Source: Voacanga thouarsii
Lineage: Eukaryota; Streptophyta; Magnoliopsida; Gentianales; Apocynaceae
Assembly: GCA_026120185.1 (NCBI GenBank)
Contig: JANUWF010001942.1
Location: 3,224,001-3,288,000 of the forward strand
Length of the DNA stretch: 64,000 bases
Direction: 5' to 3'
Below are positions 12,061-24,310 of this stretch, one piece after another. The notes under the pieces are model-generated. The model was given only the letters and a program-made list of their open reading frames with translations. It did no database searches and was not told the DNA's origin. The translations under genes were made by a program, and so were the position numbers. The stretch's first letter is position 1. Each line of letters starts with the position of its first letter.

Positions 12061-13120
12061 CGAAACTAGGTACATATAAAATATCTTTTAGAACCACTAT
12101 TCTATTACAATCAAAAACAAGATCCAGCTCTCCCACTGCAAGGGCCCAGACTTGTGCTCCATTTCCCATGCGTAACCTATGTTCGCCCTTCTTGAGTCTT
12201 CTTATCTTTCTAAATCCCTGCAAGGAGTTACAGATAGGATCAGTAGCTCCTGAATCAACAATCCAAGTGGAAGTTGATCCAACCATTGATATAGACTCAA
12301 GATAGAAAATATTACCAGTGGAATTTTTCCTGGCTTGAAGATCTGGACACTCCTTTTTTCAATGTCCCTTCTTCCCACATTTAAAGCACTTGCCCTTAGG
12401 TTTGTCTTTGGGCTGGGTGTTGGGCTGGGCTACTGCGTTTCCCTTCTTCCTTTTGAACTTTCTGGGCTTAGACCCAGTTCTTGAGGAAGAAGCCTTAGCA
12501 ATCATGGCCTTTGAATGTGGCTTCATGACTTTCTCTGCCATCTGAAGTTCCTTCATCAACTTAATCAAACTCATGTTTAACTTGTTCATATTGTAATTTA
12601 GTTTGAACTGAGTAAAGGAACTTGGTAGAGATTTGAGAACCATATCCACTTGGCTCTCGGAGTCAATGATAGCTCCTAAGATTTCTGCCTCCTCAAAAGC
12701 AGCAATCACCTTGAGCATATGCTCTCTGACTGATGCTCCCTTAGCCATCTTAGTGTTTATTATAGTTCGAAGACCCTCCTGCCTTGCGAGCCGACTCTTG
12801 TCCGCAAACATAATGGCCAATGACTGATTAATGTCATACGCAGAAGTCATGTGCTCATGTTTTGACTGGAGCACATTAGACATGGAGGCTAGCATATAGC
12901 AACGTGCCATTTCATCAGCCTTCTTCCATGCCTTCTCAGCCTCTTACTCCTCGGTGGTGGAACCTTCCCCGATAACAGAGTAGGTCTCATAAATGACATA
13001 CTTATACTCCTCGGCTGTGAGTATTATGTCCAGATTCCTCTTCCAGTACACATAGTTTGGTCCCGTTAACTTATTCTCTCGAAGAATAACGACCAAATGA
13101 CTAAAAGAACCTCCCACCAT
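12061..13120 (-). pseudogene. gag and protease start of element D
   Basis: The gag frame opens at an ATG at 13118-13120 (MVGGSFSHL) with the usual early copia block KLTGPNYVYWKRNLD. A stop falls after TTEE near 12945; the frame continues as KADEMARCYMLASMS and runs to a CCHC knuckle CFKCGKKGH near 12360-12390. The next codon, Trp in the family, reads TGA, then KKEC completes the knuckle. Protease follows with WIVDSGATD, motif DSG (12241-12263), and ends at VLKDILYVPSF, where the deletion joins it to LTR DNA. Two premature stops and the missing pol make it a dead gag fragment. Confidence 0.85.
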
Positions 13121-14864
13121 TTCTGAAAAATCAAAATAAAAGAAAGGATTTAGTTTGTGAAAATAAATTTGTGCACTGAAATGAATTTGACTCTTAGGAA
13201 AACTGACATAGCTTCTTCGGAAGATTAACAATTCCCTAAGCTAAGTGTAGTAACCACCACAAATTAATTTCCCTTCTAGGTAATAATCTAGAGGATAACT
13301 CCATCGTGGGATGGCCATTTCCTCTCATTTCTTATGGACATTCCTCACTCTATAACCTCTAACGTGGGCTGGCCGATTATAGAACGTGTCCCGGGTTATT
13401 AATTACATCATTCCATTAGATCTAGATCCTTGTGGTATCCTCATCCTATACAGGTTCACTCCTAGGGTGATGCGAGGGGATCCATGATCTCTAATGAGGA
13501 TCATGATGGAAGCCGTGAGGCCGTTGGAACCCCTCTCCCACTTAGTCTTTTAAAATAAAGTTTTTCTAAAAAATATCCTTTTGAAATTTTCACTAAGTTT
13601 TTCCTTAACTTAAAAATAAGATATCTAAATCCATTAAAATCTCTATGTCAAGGATTATATCCTTTGAGAGATTTATCCATGGACTAATTTTATTTAAGTT
13701 AAAACTTAATGATTTCAAAAAAAATTCAATTAAAACTTTCCAGAGACTTTAGTCTCAAGTTTATTTAACAAAACAATTTTTCTTGTGCAAAATAAAATAA
13801 AATAACTTTTTATTTTAACTTACAAAAATATCTAAATCCAATATATTTTCTATATCAAGGATTACATCCTTTGAGAAAATATCAAAGGATTAATTTTTGT
13901 TCAAGTTAAAATCACCATTTAATTTTTAAAGAAAAATGTTTTCCTTGTATAAATATTCCCAAAGACTTTGGTCTTTAAGAAACCGCGCACATAGGTACAC
14001 AAAAAATAGCATGCCAGAAAATAGTAAATGTTTTCATGCTTTTCTATTTTTTAAACCTAAGTGTCCAAATAATAGAATTAAATACATTAATTAATTAATT
14101 AATGATCTTGTTTAATCCTAAAATCCCGTACTAATATTTTTCATGCAAATATATTCCAAGAATATAAACCATTGCAAAAATATTAACTTCACCTGGTATG
14201 GGACTCAAAACGGAAAAGAAAAAAAAATTTTAAAAATTGCAAAAATTGGCTGGCAATCCATGTGCACTCGATGCACCGGATCCGCACCCAATTGCACTGC
14301 AGTCCACTATGATCCGTTGCATCAGCCGCACTAGAATGGCATCTGCTGGACCACCCAAACCCGCGAACCCACTCCGCACCCTCCCACGATGTGCCTGCGT
14401 CAGCGACCCGCACGTCGGCCCGAATCCGCTTCTGTCGACCCGCGCGTGCAATCAGCAATTGTAGGCGCAATTGGCTCGGAATTTCCACAGCAAACCGACT
14501 CCAGCGCGACCGACTCCAGACACAAACAGAAAGAGCTCAGCTCTGCGGCTTAGGAATAGTACTTCATCTTCTCCGTGACGTTTTTCTGCATTTTGTCTTT
14601 GTTTTTCCTTCTTTTTCATTTCCATTGCCTTCTTTGGACATTTTTCTTTACAAAAACTCATCCAAAACAAAATCACAACCACCTATACCCATTTAAATTG
14701 GGTTTACACGATCAAAATCTCAAAATAAAAAATAACTAAATGCCTATGCTTCCATTGTGAAGCTTATAGAAAAACACCAAAACGCAAAGAATCACATGTT
14801 TAAGCATCAAACAATGTTCTTCTCCATGTTTTATTAACTAGCATGCTCCCTAAGCCATTCAAAA
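13121..14864 (-). other. 5' leader of element D, with a GC-rich patch
   Basis: About 1.7 kb lies between PBS and gag. I find no coding motif. The part at 13610-13960 holds a diverged tandem duplication (period about 207; TCTAAATCCA at 13624 and 13831). The part at about 14250-14530 is strikingly GC-rich and CpG-containing against an AT-rich setting and is open in several frames on both strands, but the frames share no recognisable motif. Confidence 0.6.
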
Positions 14865-14880
14865 CCTTGCTCTGATACCA
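14865..14880 (-). other. Primer-binding site of element D
   Basis: On the minus strand this reads TGGTATCAGAGCAAGG, an exact match to the plant initiator-Met PBS, 2 bases from the LTR end at 14883. Confidence 0.9.
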
Positions 14881-14882
14881 CT

Positions 14883-16891
14883 TGAAGGATTTGAAAAATA
14901 ACAGAGCATGCATACGGGTGATAAAAATGGAGGAAATAAAATCATAACAGAGCATGGCAGCAGCATGGAGGGATTTAAACCATACCTCTTGGTGCCTTAA
15001 ACCTTGAAGATTGTAGGAGAGTTGATTGAAGCACAAGAACAGCCTTCCTCCACCCGTGAGATCAAGCTTCCCGTACCGGTTGCCAATCTCTTCTTCTCCT
15101 TCGGTGTAATCAATGCCTGGCTTTTCAGCTCTCATAATATGACCTAGCCTAATCTATGTTGGTGATCACAGAATTGGGATGAGAAAGCCACAGACTCCCA
15201 GATTTTTCACCCTTTCACGGTTGCCTTCCTACTGGTTTCTTATGTTAAGAAAACAAAAACCAAAAGCCAGTAAGAGAAAAGGCACGAGAGACAGAGAGCC
15301 AAGAGTCTGAGAAATTTTTATTATTATTTTTTATTTTATTTTTCCACACAGAAAGCCAAGAGTCATGAAACCAAAAATAATTATTTTGATAAAAATAATA
15401 TTCCTGGGATTTAATATTTCAAACACCCGAATATTATTAACACAATAAATTTTGGCTTCTCCCTAAACTCTTATGAACTGTGTCTGGAAAAATCCTATGG
15501 TCCAGGCTATTGGGCCAAAATAATATTTATTATTTTTCTTAAACCCGGAAAGCCCAAAATAATAAACATTAATTATTTTTCTTGGGATTAAATAAATAAC
15601 CCAATAAATAATTAATGTGCCTAAATGAACCAAAAAATAATTAAACTTTAATTATTTATTTCTTGGGCTTAATTAAATGAATAACCAATAAATAATTAAG
15701 TATTAATTATTTTCCTCGGGTTTAAGTCTCGGTTAATTTTTTAATTATTCAAACTGGACCTCGGCCCTGAATAATTAATTAATCAATTAAACTATATAAT
15801 AAAATTCTCTCAATTTATTTTATTCCAGTCCAATAATAAATTAGACTTCCTAAATAAAATAAAACCCTCTCAACTGAGATCAATTTCTCAACTCAAAAAT
15901 TAATTAGGACTTACGGGCTATTCCGAGAACAAAAAAGACACATCGTCTTGGCTACTAAAATGACCAAAAATACCCTTCCTATCTAAATAGCTGTATTTTA
16001 CATTTTAAATATTTTCTAATATCACCAAAAAGAAATATTGACCCTAAGGACAATGCTGCATTAGCAAAGTCTTCGACCTACAGGTGAAATGACTAAAATA
16101 CCCCTCTATACATCACTGTACATTTAGAGAGGAAGAAATGTACTAACATCCCTCTAAAAGATATGTACCATCCTTAGGCTTCTAGTCCAATGATCCACGA
16201 CTTCCTGGAGTGTTTCCGTTTTCCAAGGGAGCTACCCTAAAGCAAACATCCAAGTCATGTTTCCCAAGGCCCTGGATATTTAGATCATTCAGACAACCAC
16301 AAGGGGTGACATAGTGTAGAAACTATCTTGTACAAGTCTGTCTTAACTAACTAGTTACACATACCCAACATGCAAGTATATTGGCCCTACGATAAAACCT
16401 CAACTATAGCAAAGTATATGCTTCCAGCTTCGTAGACTACCAACTCATACTCAAGTCATAGAGTACTAATCCACGCTGTAGCGGTAGTAGTCTAGGTTTC
16501 TACCATATAGTACTTCTAGAAATCACTACTACAAGTCCTGTTCTACGTATTCGAAATACCTTATTTCATGAAGTGAGTGGACTACTCACTGGCTAAGGGT
16601 AAGCCATTCCCCATTTGGAATTCATAACATAATATCCTAAACATGATGAGATTTTCATTCTCATCAATCGGTTAAGAACAAATGTTTATGTGTTAAGTAG
16701 CCCGTGATCCATACCTTACTGTGAAAGACCTCCATTCACATGGACCACTTACTTAAACACAATGGGTCTTTTCCAAACGAAACTATGCACAAACAAAAAG
16801 TAAATTCACAAACGATTTTTGAAATAAATTCTTTTATTAAAACATTCGATTTTTGTATATAAAAAACCTAGTCTAACAGGGCACATTCCCA
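14883..16891 (-). repeat. 5' LTR of element D
   Basis: 2009 bp from TGAAGGATTT to TTCCCA; on the minus strand it runs TGGGAATGTGCCC..CCTTCA. It is closely similar to 10075-12060 and supplies the complete LTR of this family. Confidence 0.85.
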
Positions 16892-18730
16892 ATAAGTAAT
16901 ATATAACCATATTTTACTCCATATACTCCTAGATCAATTATTGCACCATCAACCTTATCTATTCGTGCTTTTCATGCTGCTAACTTCATGCATAATAATA
17001 CCACTATAGCATCAAGCTCATCTAAATTAATAGAGATTAAGTCTCAAATACCTCTTTAGCATAATAAATCAATGAAGCCAAACAACTCCTTGGGGATTAG
17101 CTTGAGTTCACTTGAGAAGAAGAGATGATTGGTACCTCTTAATTCCTTTGGTTGGAAAGTCACAAGAAGTAGGGTATATCAGTAGCCCCTTTAGATCGTG
17201 TTTTAGGAGAAGAAGAAGAGTAGAATTGAAGAAGAGTTGATGAAGGATTAAAGATTTGCTTACCTTGATTATGGATTTTGGTTTTGGTGGAGTTTGGTGT
17301 TGAGATGGCCAAAATATTAGAGGGAGTAGGTGTCTGGTTTTTTCATGTAGAAGAGAGGTTTAGGATTTGATAGGAGGTTGATTTGATGAAGAGAATAGGT
17401 TATGATTAGGTGTTTTAATGTTTGGAAGAGTTCCATCTTGTTTTGGACTCTTGATTAAACAACAAGGAAAATGGCAGTTTTTGCTTCTCTTGGTTTGGCT
17501 GAATTTGAGCAATGAGTAGAATGAGTTCATGGCTGGATTTTAGGCACTAAGGTGCCAAAAATAAGAGAGAAAAGGAAGAAGAAAGAGGCTGATTTTCTAT
17601 TCTTGTCTTGGGCAAAAATAGAAGAAGAAAAATGAGGTCTTTTGGTGTGTTGTTTTTGTCTAAAGCAAGAGAGAATTTGAGAGCATTTAGGCTACATAAT
17701 TTTTGTGTCTGTGTGTGGTGTATTGGCCAAAATTATGGAGAAAAGAATAGGAGAATTTCTGGTGTTGTTTTATCAAAATAAAACTTGATTGGTCAAAACT
17801 ATTTGGAATAGATTTATCCTATATTTTAGAGAGTTTGAAGTGAACTAAATCATCTATCAAGTGGCGGCTAGGGTATTCCTTTTTCTAGAAATTTTAAGTA
17901 AGTAAAATAGGATATTAATCCAAGAAATAATTTAATTAATACTCTAATTTATTTTAGGCAAAAATAGGTAATTAGGGGATAATTATATTTAGAGATAAAA
18001 TCTGTTTTCTTAGGAGATAAAGCTGAAATTTCTTTCTCCCCAATTCCTTATTTTCGAAAATATCATATCCCAAAGAGATATTTTCTTAAATTAAAAATTC
18101 AATATTATCTCTTTATTTCAAAATAAAATTCTATAAAGGAAATTTATTTTGGGAGACTTTTCTCCTATTAAAAATGGCGGCTAAAATGTAGCTTCCAAGA
18201 TAAATATTTCTATATTTTATTTCCTTAATAAATCCTTTAAATAATAGCTTTGAAAATTTTAGGTTTTGAAATATTTAAAATTCCTAAAAGATTAAGATAA
18301 AATATTAACCTAGGAAAAAATAAGAATTTAATTTGCTTTACCCAAAAAAATCATAATGGGAAACCAAGGTGGTGGCTAACGCTAGGATTTTTGGCCATGG
18401 GTGAGAAAAATAGGGAAAAAGAAATAAATTAGGGAAAAGATAGAAAAGACTTGCAAGAGTTGGGGTTTAAACTCAAGTCACCAAGGATTAAACACCAAGC
18501 TTTATTCATTAGACCACAATAACTCTTGTTTAAATATTCTTCAAATAAATTCCCTTAACTCCTGCTCAACTCACTTCAGTCCTCTTCTATTAAATTCTAC
18601 TTAGCAAGAACAAAAGCTCTACCATCCCATCTAACACAACTATTTCCAAATAAATAAATTCATGCAATATCAAACTCATGAATCACATATGCTTTATAAA
18701 AGTTGTTCAAATTTATCAAATACAATATAA
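16892..18730 (-). repeat. Family-G gypsy-type LTR, piece 2 of 3
   Basis: It continues the LTR interrupted by element D. Near its right end, AACACAACTATTTC and the following A-rich stretch match the reverse complement of 29800-29850 in the sister LTR. No gene is visible. It stops where the next copia element begins at 18731. Confidence 0.65.
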
Positions 18731-20380
18731 TTGGATTTCATCATGCTTATTAAATAAGAACTCAGCGAAAATAACCATGAAATCCATGCCCAAGGATTCT
18801 GTGTTTGCAATTAAAACTAGAATAGAGGAAGGAAACAGAGATTACCTTCTGTAGCAAAAAAATAATATTTTTCTTGCGAACAGAAATTTGATCAGCAACC
18901 CAAGAACCAATTCCCTCTGTTTTGATTGTCCACTCGCCCTACTACAATCTAAGAGTAGGATTGTCTCTAGCAATAATCTACACAAGGTTGAATTGCTCAC
19001 AAAACCACACTCAAAAATATGTAGTAGAAGAGGAACGTTAGGTTTTAATTGAAGAAGAATAGGGATACGATTTCTTAGAATTCTTTTTGCAAAAGAGAAC
19101 GATTCCTATATTTATAGTTTTTAGAATTTGTATTAATTGCAATTAAGTCCTCTAAGATTCAATGTCTACAATTGAACCCTTGAACTTTATATAATTGCAA
19201 CTAAGTCCCATGAATTACAACAAACTTATAATTCACCTATAAATATATTTTTCCTCTCTTAATTAACCCCACAATATTATCAAATAATATATATTGAGCA
19301 TTCAAAGCTTTATTGTATGTGACCCATTAGGTTTCCTGTTCATATTGGTAGCATAATATGAATTAATTCTAACAACTTTAAAATTAATAATCCTAAATAA
19401 AATATAAGATTAATTTATTAATTCTCTAATTAAGAAATTCATATTTAGAAGATCAAGAGAGACATCTAGCAATGACTCTTGATCACCCAAAAGTCTAGAA
19501 AGTCAAGTAGTTTGATATGAACCTTTCAATAGCAAATAACCAGTACAATAAACTCATTTCACCATACTATATCTCATTCAGTCTAGAGCATGGAATTAGT
19601 ACTAACTCCCTCCAGAATATTATTAATTCTTGCTCAAATATTTTAGTACTTGTTCAAGAAATCCATTACTCGATATGTGTATCAATTTAGAACTATTTCC
19701 AACACATAGTCGCCTTGGCCAAGGACTTCATGAGTAATGATTTCTACAAGTGGTCTTGAGATATACTCTCCTGCTATTAGGAGTGGTGAATCCTTTATTG
19801 ACTCTCTCAACTACTTTCGTTTACTTTACATTGCACCCAATGGCCATCCCATAGCAGTCCTTGTAAGACTCTAAAGATTAGAATCAAAGTACAACGTTCG
19901 ATAAACAAAATACCTTGGAGATCTCAAGTCTAAAGATACTTGCACACTTAGTATAATGAGATTGTATCACTGACACTCAATAGCTATCCAAGTGATTATC
20001 TCATAGCTAAGTCATCCAATGAACTTATTCGTGTAACAAGCATCCACATATTAATCCTGAGTATCACAATACTCACGGTTATGAGAACCACCGCTTGATC
20101 CAATCAAGGGATATAACATGTGCTAGTCTTGGCATATTAATAATGTCTTACTATGACTAAGGATTATTTAAGCACAAACGCTACATAGTATAGTAAGAAT
20201 CTTACATCATGAGCTCTATCATGATTTTCTTAACACGGTGTTGTACTAGAGACTTTATCAAATAGTTCATACGCATATTAAAATATTACAATCAAATAGA
20301 AAGATAAAAAATACATTTTTTATTAATTATTATGCAATATACATGGTACAAGTGATTGCCTTTATGGCACAATACTAACA
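18731..20380 (-). repeat. 3' LTR of element BC
   Basis: It aligns with 26134-27782 and 1834-3501. The left end reads TTGGATTTCATC without the expected terminal TG; the right end is CTAACA, next to the PPT. Confidence 0.9.
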
Positions 20381-20391
20381 ATCTCCCACTT
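20381..20391 (-). other. Polypurine tract of element BC
   Basis: On the minus strand AAGTGGGAGAT lies directly before the LTR start TGTTAG, the position of a plus-strand primer. Confidence 0.8.
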
Positions 20392-20489
20392 ACACTAGAG
20401 CCAATCATTCATATATCGAATATTGAATGACTCAACATGTTTATCATGTTTCTTCTAGGAAAGTGCCTTGTGAGTGAATCGGCTATGTT

Positions 20490-21900
20490 TTGATCCGTGA
20501 GAATTCTCTATCTTTACATCTCACATATCTATGATCTCTCTAATAAGATGATAGCGTCTAAGTACATGCTTGGATCGTTAATGAGACCGTGGTTCTTTTA
20601 CTTCTACAATGGTTCCATTATTGTCATAATACAAAAGCATCGGATCTACAATGCTAGGCACTACTCCAAGTTTCGTGATGAACTTCTTAATCCACACTGC
20701 TTCTTTAGCTACTTCGAAAGCCGTTATGTACTCTACTCAGTTGTCGAATCGGCAGTAGTCTCTTGTTTGAAACTTATCTAACTTGCTGCCCCACCACCTA
20801 AAGTGAACGCATAGCCAGATTGTGATTTGTAGTCATCCTTATCAAACTGAAAGTTAGCATCAGTATACCCTCTTACTTGCAAATGACCATCTCTATATAC
20901 CAAGAATACATCCTTAGTCCTTCATAAGTACTTGAGGATATTTTTTACAGCTATCCAATGACTCTCTCCAGAGTTAGATTGGTATTTGTCATCAAGCTAA
21001 GAGCACATGATACATCGGGTCTAGTACATATCATAGCATACATGATAGACCCAATTGCTGAAGCATACGGAATTCTACTCATATGATCCCTTTTAACTTG
21101 TGTCTTTGGAGACATCGACTCTGAAAGGCTTACTCCATATGCCATAGGCAAGAATCTTCTTTTGGATTGATCCATGCTGAACCTCTTTAGCACTTTATCT
21201 ATATATGTAGACTGCGACAGACCTAACAACCTTATTGATCTATCTCTGTAGATCCTTATTCCCAGAATATAGGTTGATTCTCCAAGGTTTTTCATGGAGA
21301 ACATCTTGGATAACCAAATCTTTACAGATTGAAGAACAAAAACATCATTTTCCTATTAGCAATATGTCGTCTGCATAAAGCAATAAGAAAACAACTGTAC
21401 TCCTACTAACCTTCTTATACACACAAGGTTCATCTATGTTTTGAATAAAACTAAATTCTTTAATTGTCTCATTAAAACGGATGTTCCAACTCCTAGATGA
21501 TTGCTTAAGTCGATAAATGAACCTTTACAACTTACATACTTTTGTGCCATCCTTGGATATAAAGCCTTCAAGTTGTGTCATATACACTTCCTCAATCAGG
21601 TTTCCATTAAGGAAAGATGTTTTCATATCCATTTGCCAAACCTCGTAGTCGTAATGAGTGGCAAGTGCTAGGAGTATTCTTATGAATTTTAGCATAGCGA
21701 CTTGTGAAAAAGTTTCATCATAGTCAACACCTTACTGTTGTCGATAACATTTTACGACCAGACATGCCTTATAGGTAACCACATTACCATCTATATCAGT
21801 TTTTTTCTTAAAAACCTATTTGCACCCTATAGGCTTGATTCCTTTGGGTGGATTAACTAAAGTCTATACTTAGTTATCATACATGAAATCCATTTCTAAC
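20490..21900 (-). pseudogene. RT and RNase H of element BC
   Basis: Read on the minus strand, RT shows FLNG before an EEVYM block (about 21600), the catalytic motif YADD at 21366-21377, and a frame at 20951-21304 starting MFSMKNLGESTYILGIRI with the later block YASAIGSIMYAMICTRPD. RNase H follows with AKEAVWIKKFITKLGV and YYDNNG, then RSKHVLRRYHLIRE near 20500-20600. A stop replaces Gln in the SHQRSKH motif (CAA to TAA), and other stops and frameshifts occur. Confidence 0.9.
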
Positions 21901-22123
21901 TTCATGACTTCAAGCCATTTGTTAGATTCTAAACTATTCAGAACGTCCTTGTAAGTAATAGGCTCATCTTTTTCTATGAACAATACGTCATTGTGGTCAC
22001 TTATGAGAAATTCATATCTCTCAGCACCACTTGTATCCTACTCGACTTATGAGGCTCTTGTGTGTTAGAAGGTTCATCAATAGGTGTGGATTCAGACGAT
22101 CGATCAATATTTGTTTATTCTTC

Positions 22124-23370
22124 TTAAACTTCACTAAGTTCAAGCTTGCTCCTACTATCTCCTTTAAACATGTGCTCCTTCTCTAAGAAGACAACATGTT
22201 TCAAAACAAAAACTATGTTTTCAGAAGAATGATAGAAGTAATATCCGAAGGATTCTTTCGGATATCCAACAAACAAACATTTGTCAGACTTATTTTCAAG
22301 TTTGTTTGACATTACCCTTTTAACAAAAGCAAGGCAACCCCAAATCCTAAAATGAGATAACTTTGGTCTCTTGCCAAAGAACAGCTCATAAGGAGTGGTA
22401 TCAACCATTTTTTATGGAACTTTGTTTAATATATGAATAGCATTCTCCAGTGCATATCCCCAAAACGATTTTGGTAAGTCTACAAAAATCATCATGGTCT
22501 GTACCATATCTAGAAGGTTTCGATTCCTTCTCTCAGATATACCATTATGTTGAGGTGTATTTGGTAGAGTCCATTGAGATAATATCTCGTTATCTCTAAA
22601 ATAACTTAGAAACTTTTGGCTTAAGTATTCATCTCCTCGATTAGATCTAAGAGTTTAATACTTTTGCTAAGTTGTTTCTCTACTTCATTCTTGAAGTCTT
22701 TGAACTTGTCAAATGCTTTAGACTTGTATTTCATTAAATACAAATGCCCATATCATGAATAGTCATCGATAAAGGTTATAAAGTAGTGATAACCTCCTCT
22801 TACTTATATAGACATTGGGCCACATACATCTGTATGTATCAGTTCTAATAACTCTTTAGCCCTTACTCATCTTTCAGAAAATAGAGCTTTATCCATTTTA
22901 CCAAGTAAATAAGATTCACATGTGTCATATAATTCATAATCAAATGACCTCAAGTCACCCAATTTGTATAACTTAGACACGCGTTTTTCATTTAGATAGT
23001 CTAAACGACAATGCCATAAGTAAGATGAGATTGAGTTATCGTTTCTTTATTTCTTTTCATATATATTGAGAATTGGATTATCTATATCTATAACATATAA
23101 ACTATTAACCAAAGTTGCAGAACCATAATAGACATCATTTAATGAAAAAGAATAACGTTTATTCTTAAAATTTAAATGATATCCAAATAAGCCTAAACAA
23201 ACAATTGAGATAATGTTTTTCAGTAAAACTGGTACGAAATAGTAGTTTTAAAGTTCTAAAACTAATCCAGAAGGTAGATTAAGATGATAAGTCATCACAA
23301 CTAGTGCAGCAACATTTGCTCCATTTGCAACTCGCAGGTCCACATGGCCCTTTTCCAACCTTCTACTGCT
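22124..23370 (-). pseudogene. Integrase region of element BC
   Basis: The minus strand carries TPQHNGISERRNR with the catalytic Glu near 22520-22555, then KSFWGYALENAIHILN. A stop precedes MVDTTPYELFFGKRPKLSHF in the frame at 22124-22408, the end of integrase and linker (FVGYPKESFGY). Further upstream, KAFDKFKDFKNEVEKQL marks the core near 22650-22720, with the Asp-containing block frameshifted and followed by a stop. The order fits Ty1/copia pol. Confidence 0.85.
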
Positions 23371-23379
23371 CTTTAGTCC

Positions 23380-24310
23380 CTACAAATTATTGCATAAATG
23401 AGACCCACAACCGGAATCCAATACCCATATCTCATTATTAAAAACAGTATTAATCTCAATCACAAACATACCAAGAGTAGAAGTAGAAGTGCTTGCAAAC
23501 TTCTCCTTCTCCTTCTTTTCCTTCATGGTCTCCAAGTAGGCTTTGTAGTTGCACCTCCAATGGCCCATCTTGCCACAATAATGACATGGGCCTTTAGTGG
23601 CTACTTCCTTCTTCTTCATGCCTCCTTTGGACTTGGTAGGATTTTTCTTCTTCTTCTTAGGAACTTTCCTCTTAGAAGACGAATAATCTACTAGTAAGAT
23701 CACCTTATCATCCTTCTTCATGGTTGATTCAGTAGTCTTAAGTAGATTGATAAGCTCAAGTATGGTGGTCTCAACATTGTTCATGTGGTAGTTAATCATA
23801 AATTGTGAAAAACTACTTGATAATGATTGTAGAATTAAGTCAATACTTAAAATCGTGATCCATTACGAAACCAAGAGACCCAAACTTTTTAAATATAGCA
23901 CAATATCTGCAGACTGTGAGTGGCCACTGAAGTACCCTCAACTATCTTAGAATAGAATAGTTGCTTAGAGATTTCATATCTCTCAGTTCTAGCTTATTTA
24001 TCAAACAGCTCTTTAAAATGGAAGATAATGGTTTGAGTATCCATATGCTTACGTTGTTTTTGTAACTCAGGAGTCATTGACGCCAGCATAATACATGATG
24101 CAATGTCACTGTCCTCCTTGTGCTACTTGTGGATAGCATGCTCATCAACAGGAGCACCTTGGGCTGGAGGTGGCGGAATAGGATCATCTAGCATGTGGAG
24201 CAACCTTTCCGACTTGAGAACGATTCTCAATTTTTATACCAGTCCAAATAGTTTGATTTGGTGAGCTTATTTGTTTCCAAGATGCTACGTAGGTTTAGGT
24301 TTGTCGACAT
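23380..24310 (-). pseudogene. gag and protease start of element BC
   Basis: Gag opens at an ATG at 24308-24310 (MSTNLNLRSILETNKLTKSN) with a stop soon after, where a Trp-Leu-Arg stretch is usual. A clean frame at 23380-23799 covers the C-terminal half: a Lys-rich stretch, a knuckle CHYCGKMGHWRCNY in which the last cysteine is displaced, then a Lys/Glu-rich linker, and the protease start IWVLDSGCGSHLC with the catalytic Asp in DSG. The remainder upstream is broken by stops. Confidence 0.85.

Larger units (their letters stand above)
10075..16891 (-). mobile_element. Ty1/copia retrotransposon 'D', internally deleted, inserted in the family-G LTR
   Basis: Two about 2-kb LTRs in the same orientation (10075-12060 and 14883-16891) flank a PBS, a long leader, gag and the start of protease, all minus strand. 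A deletion removed INT, RT, RNase H, the PPT and the first about 30 bases of the 3' LTR: protease runs directly into LTR sequence at about 12060. The sequence on both sides (7949-10074 and 16892-18730) is one LTR, so D is an insertion. The 5-bp flanks (AGTAA on the left, ATAAG on the right) do not match cleanly. Confidence 0.85.

Noticed and set aside
14189..14696. Overlapping open frames on both strands in the GC-rich patch
   Set aside because: They arise from low stop-codon density in GC-rich DNA; no conserved motif, and the patch sits in a retrotransposon leader.
18722..18730. ACAAT as target duplication of element BC
   Set aside because: The right flank is ACATG; only 3 of 5 bases agree and the LTR's terminal TG is missing on the left.
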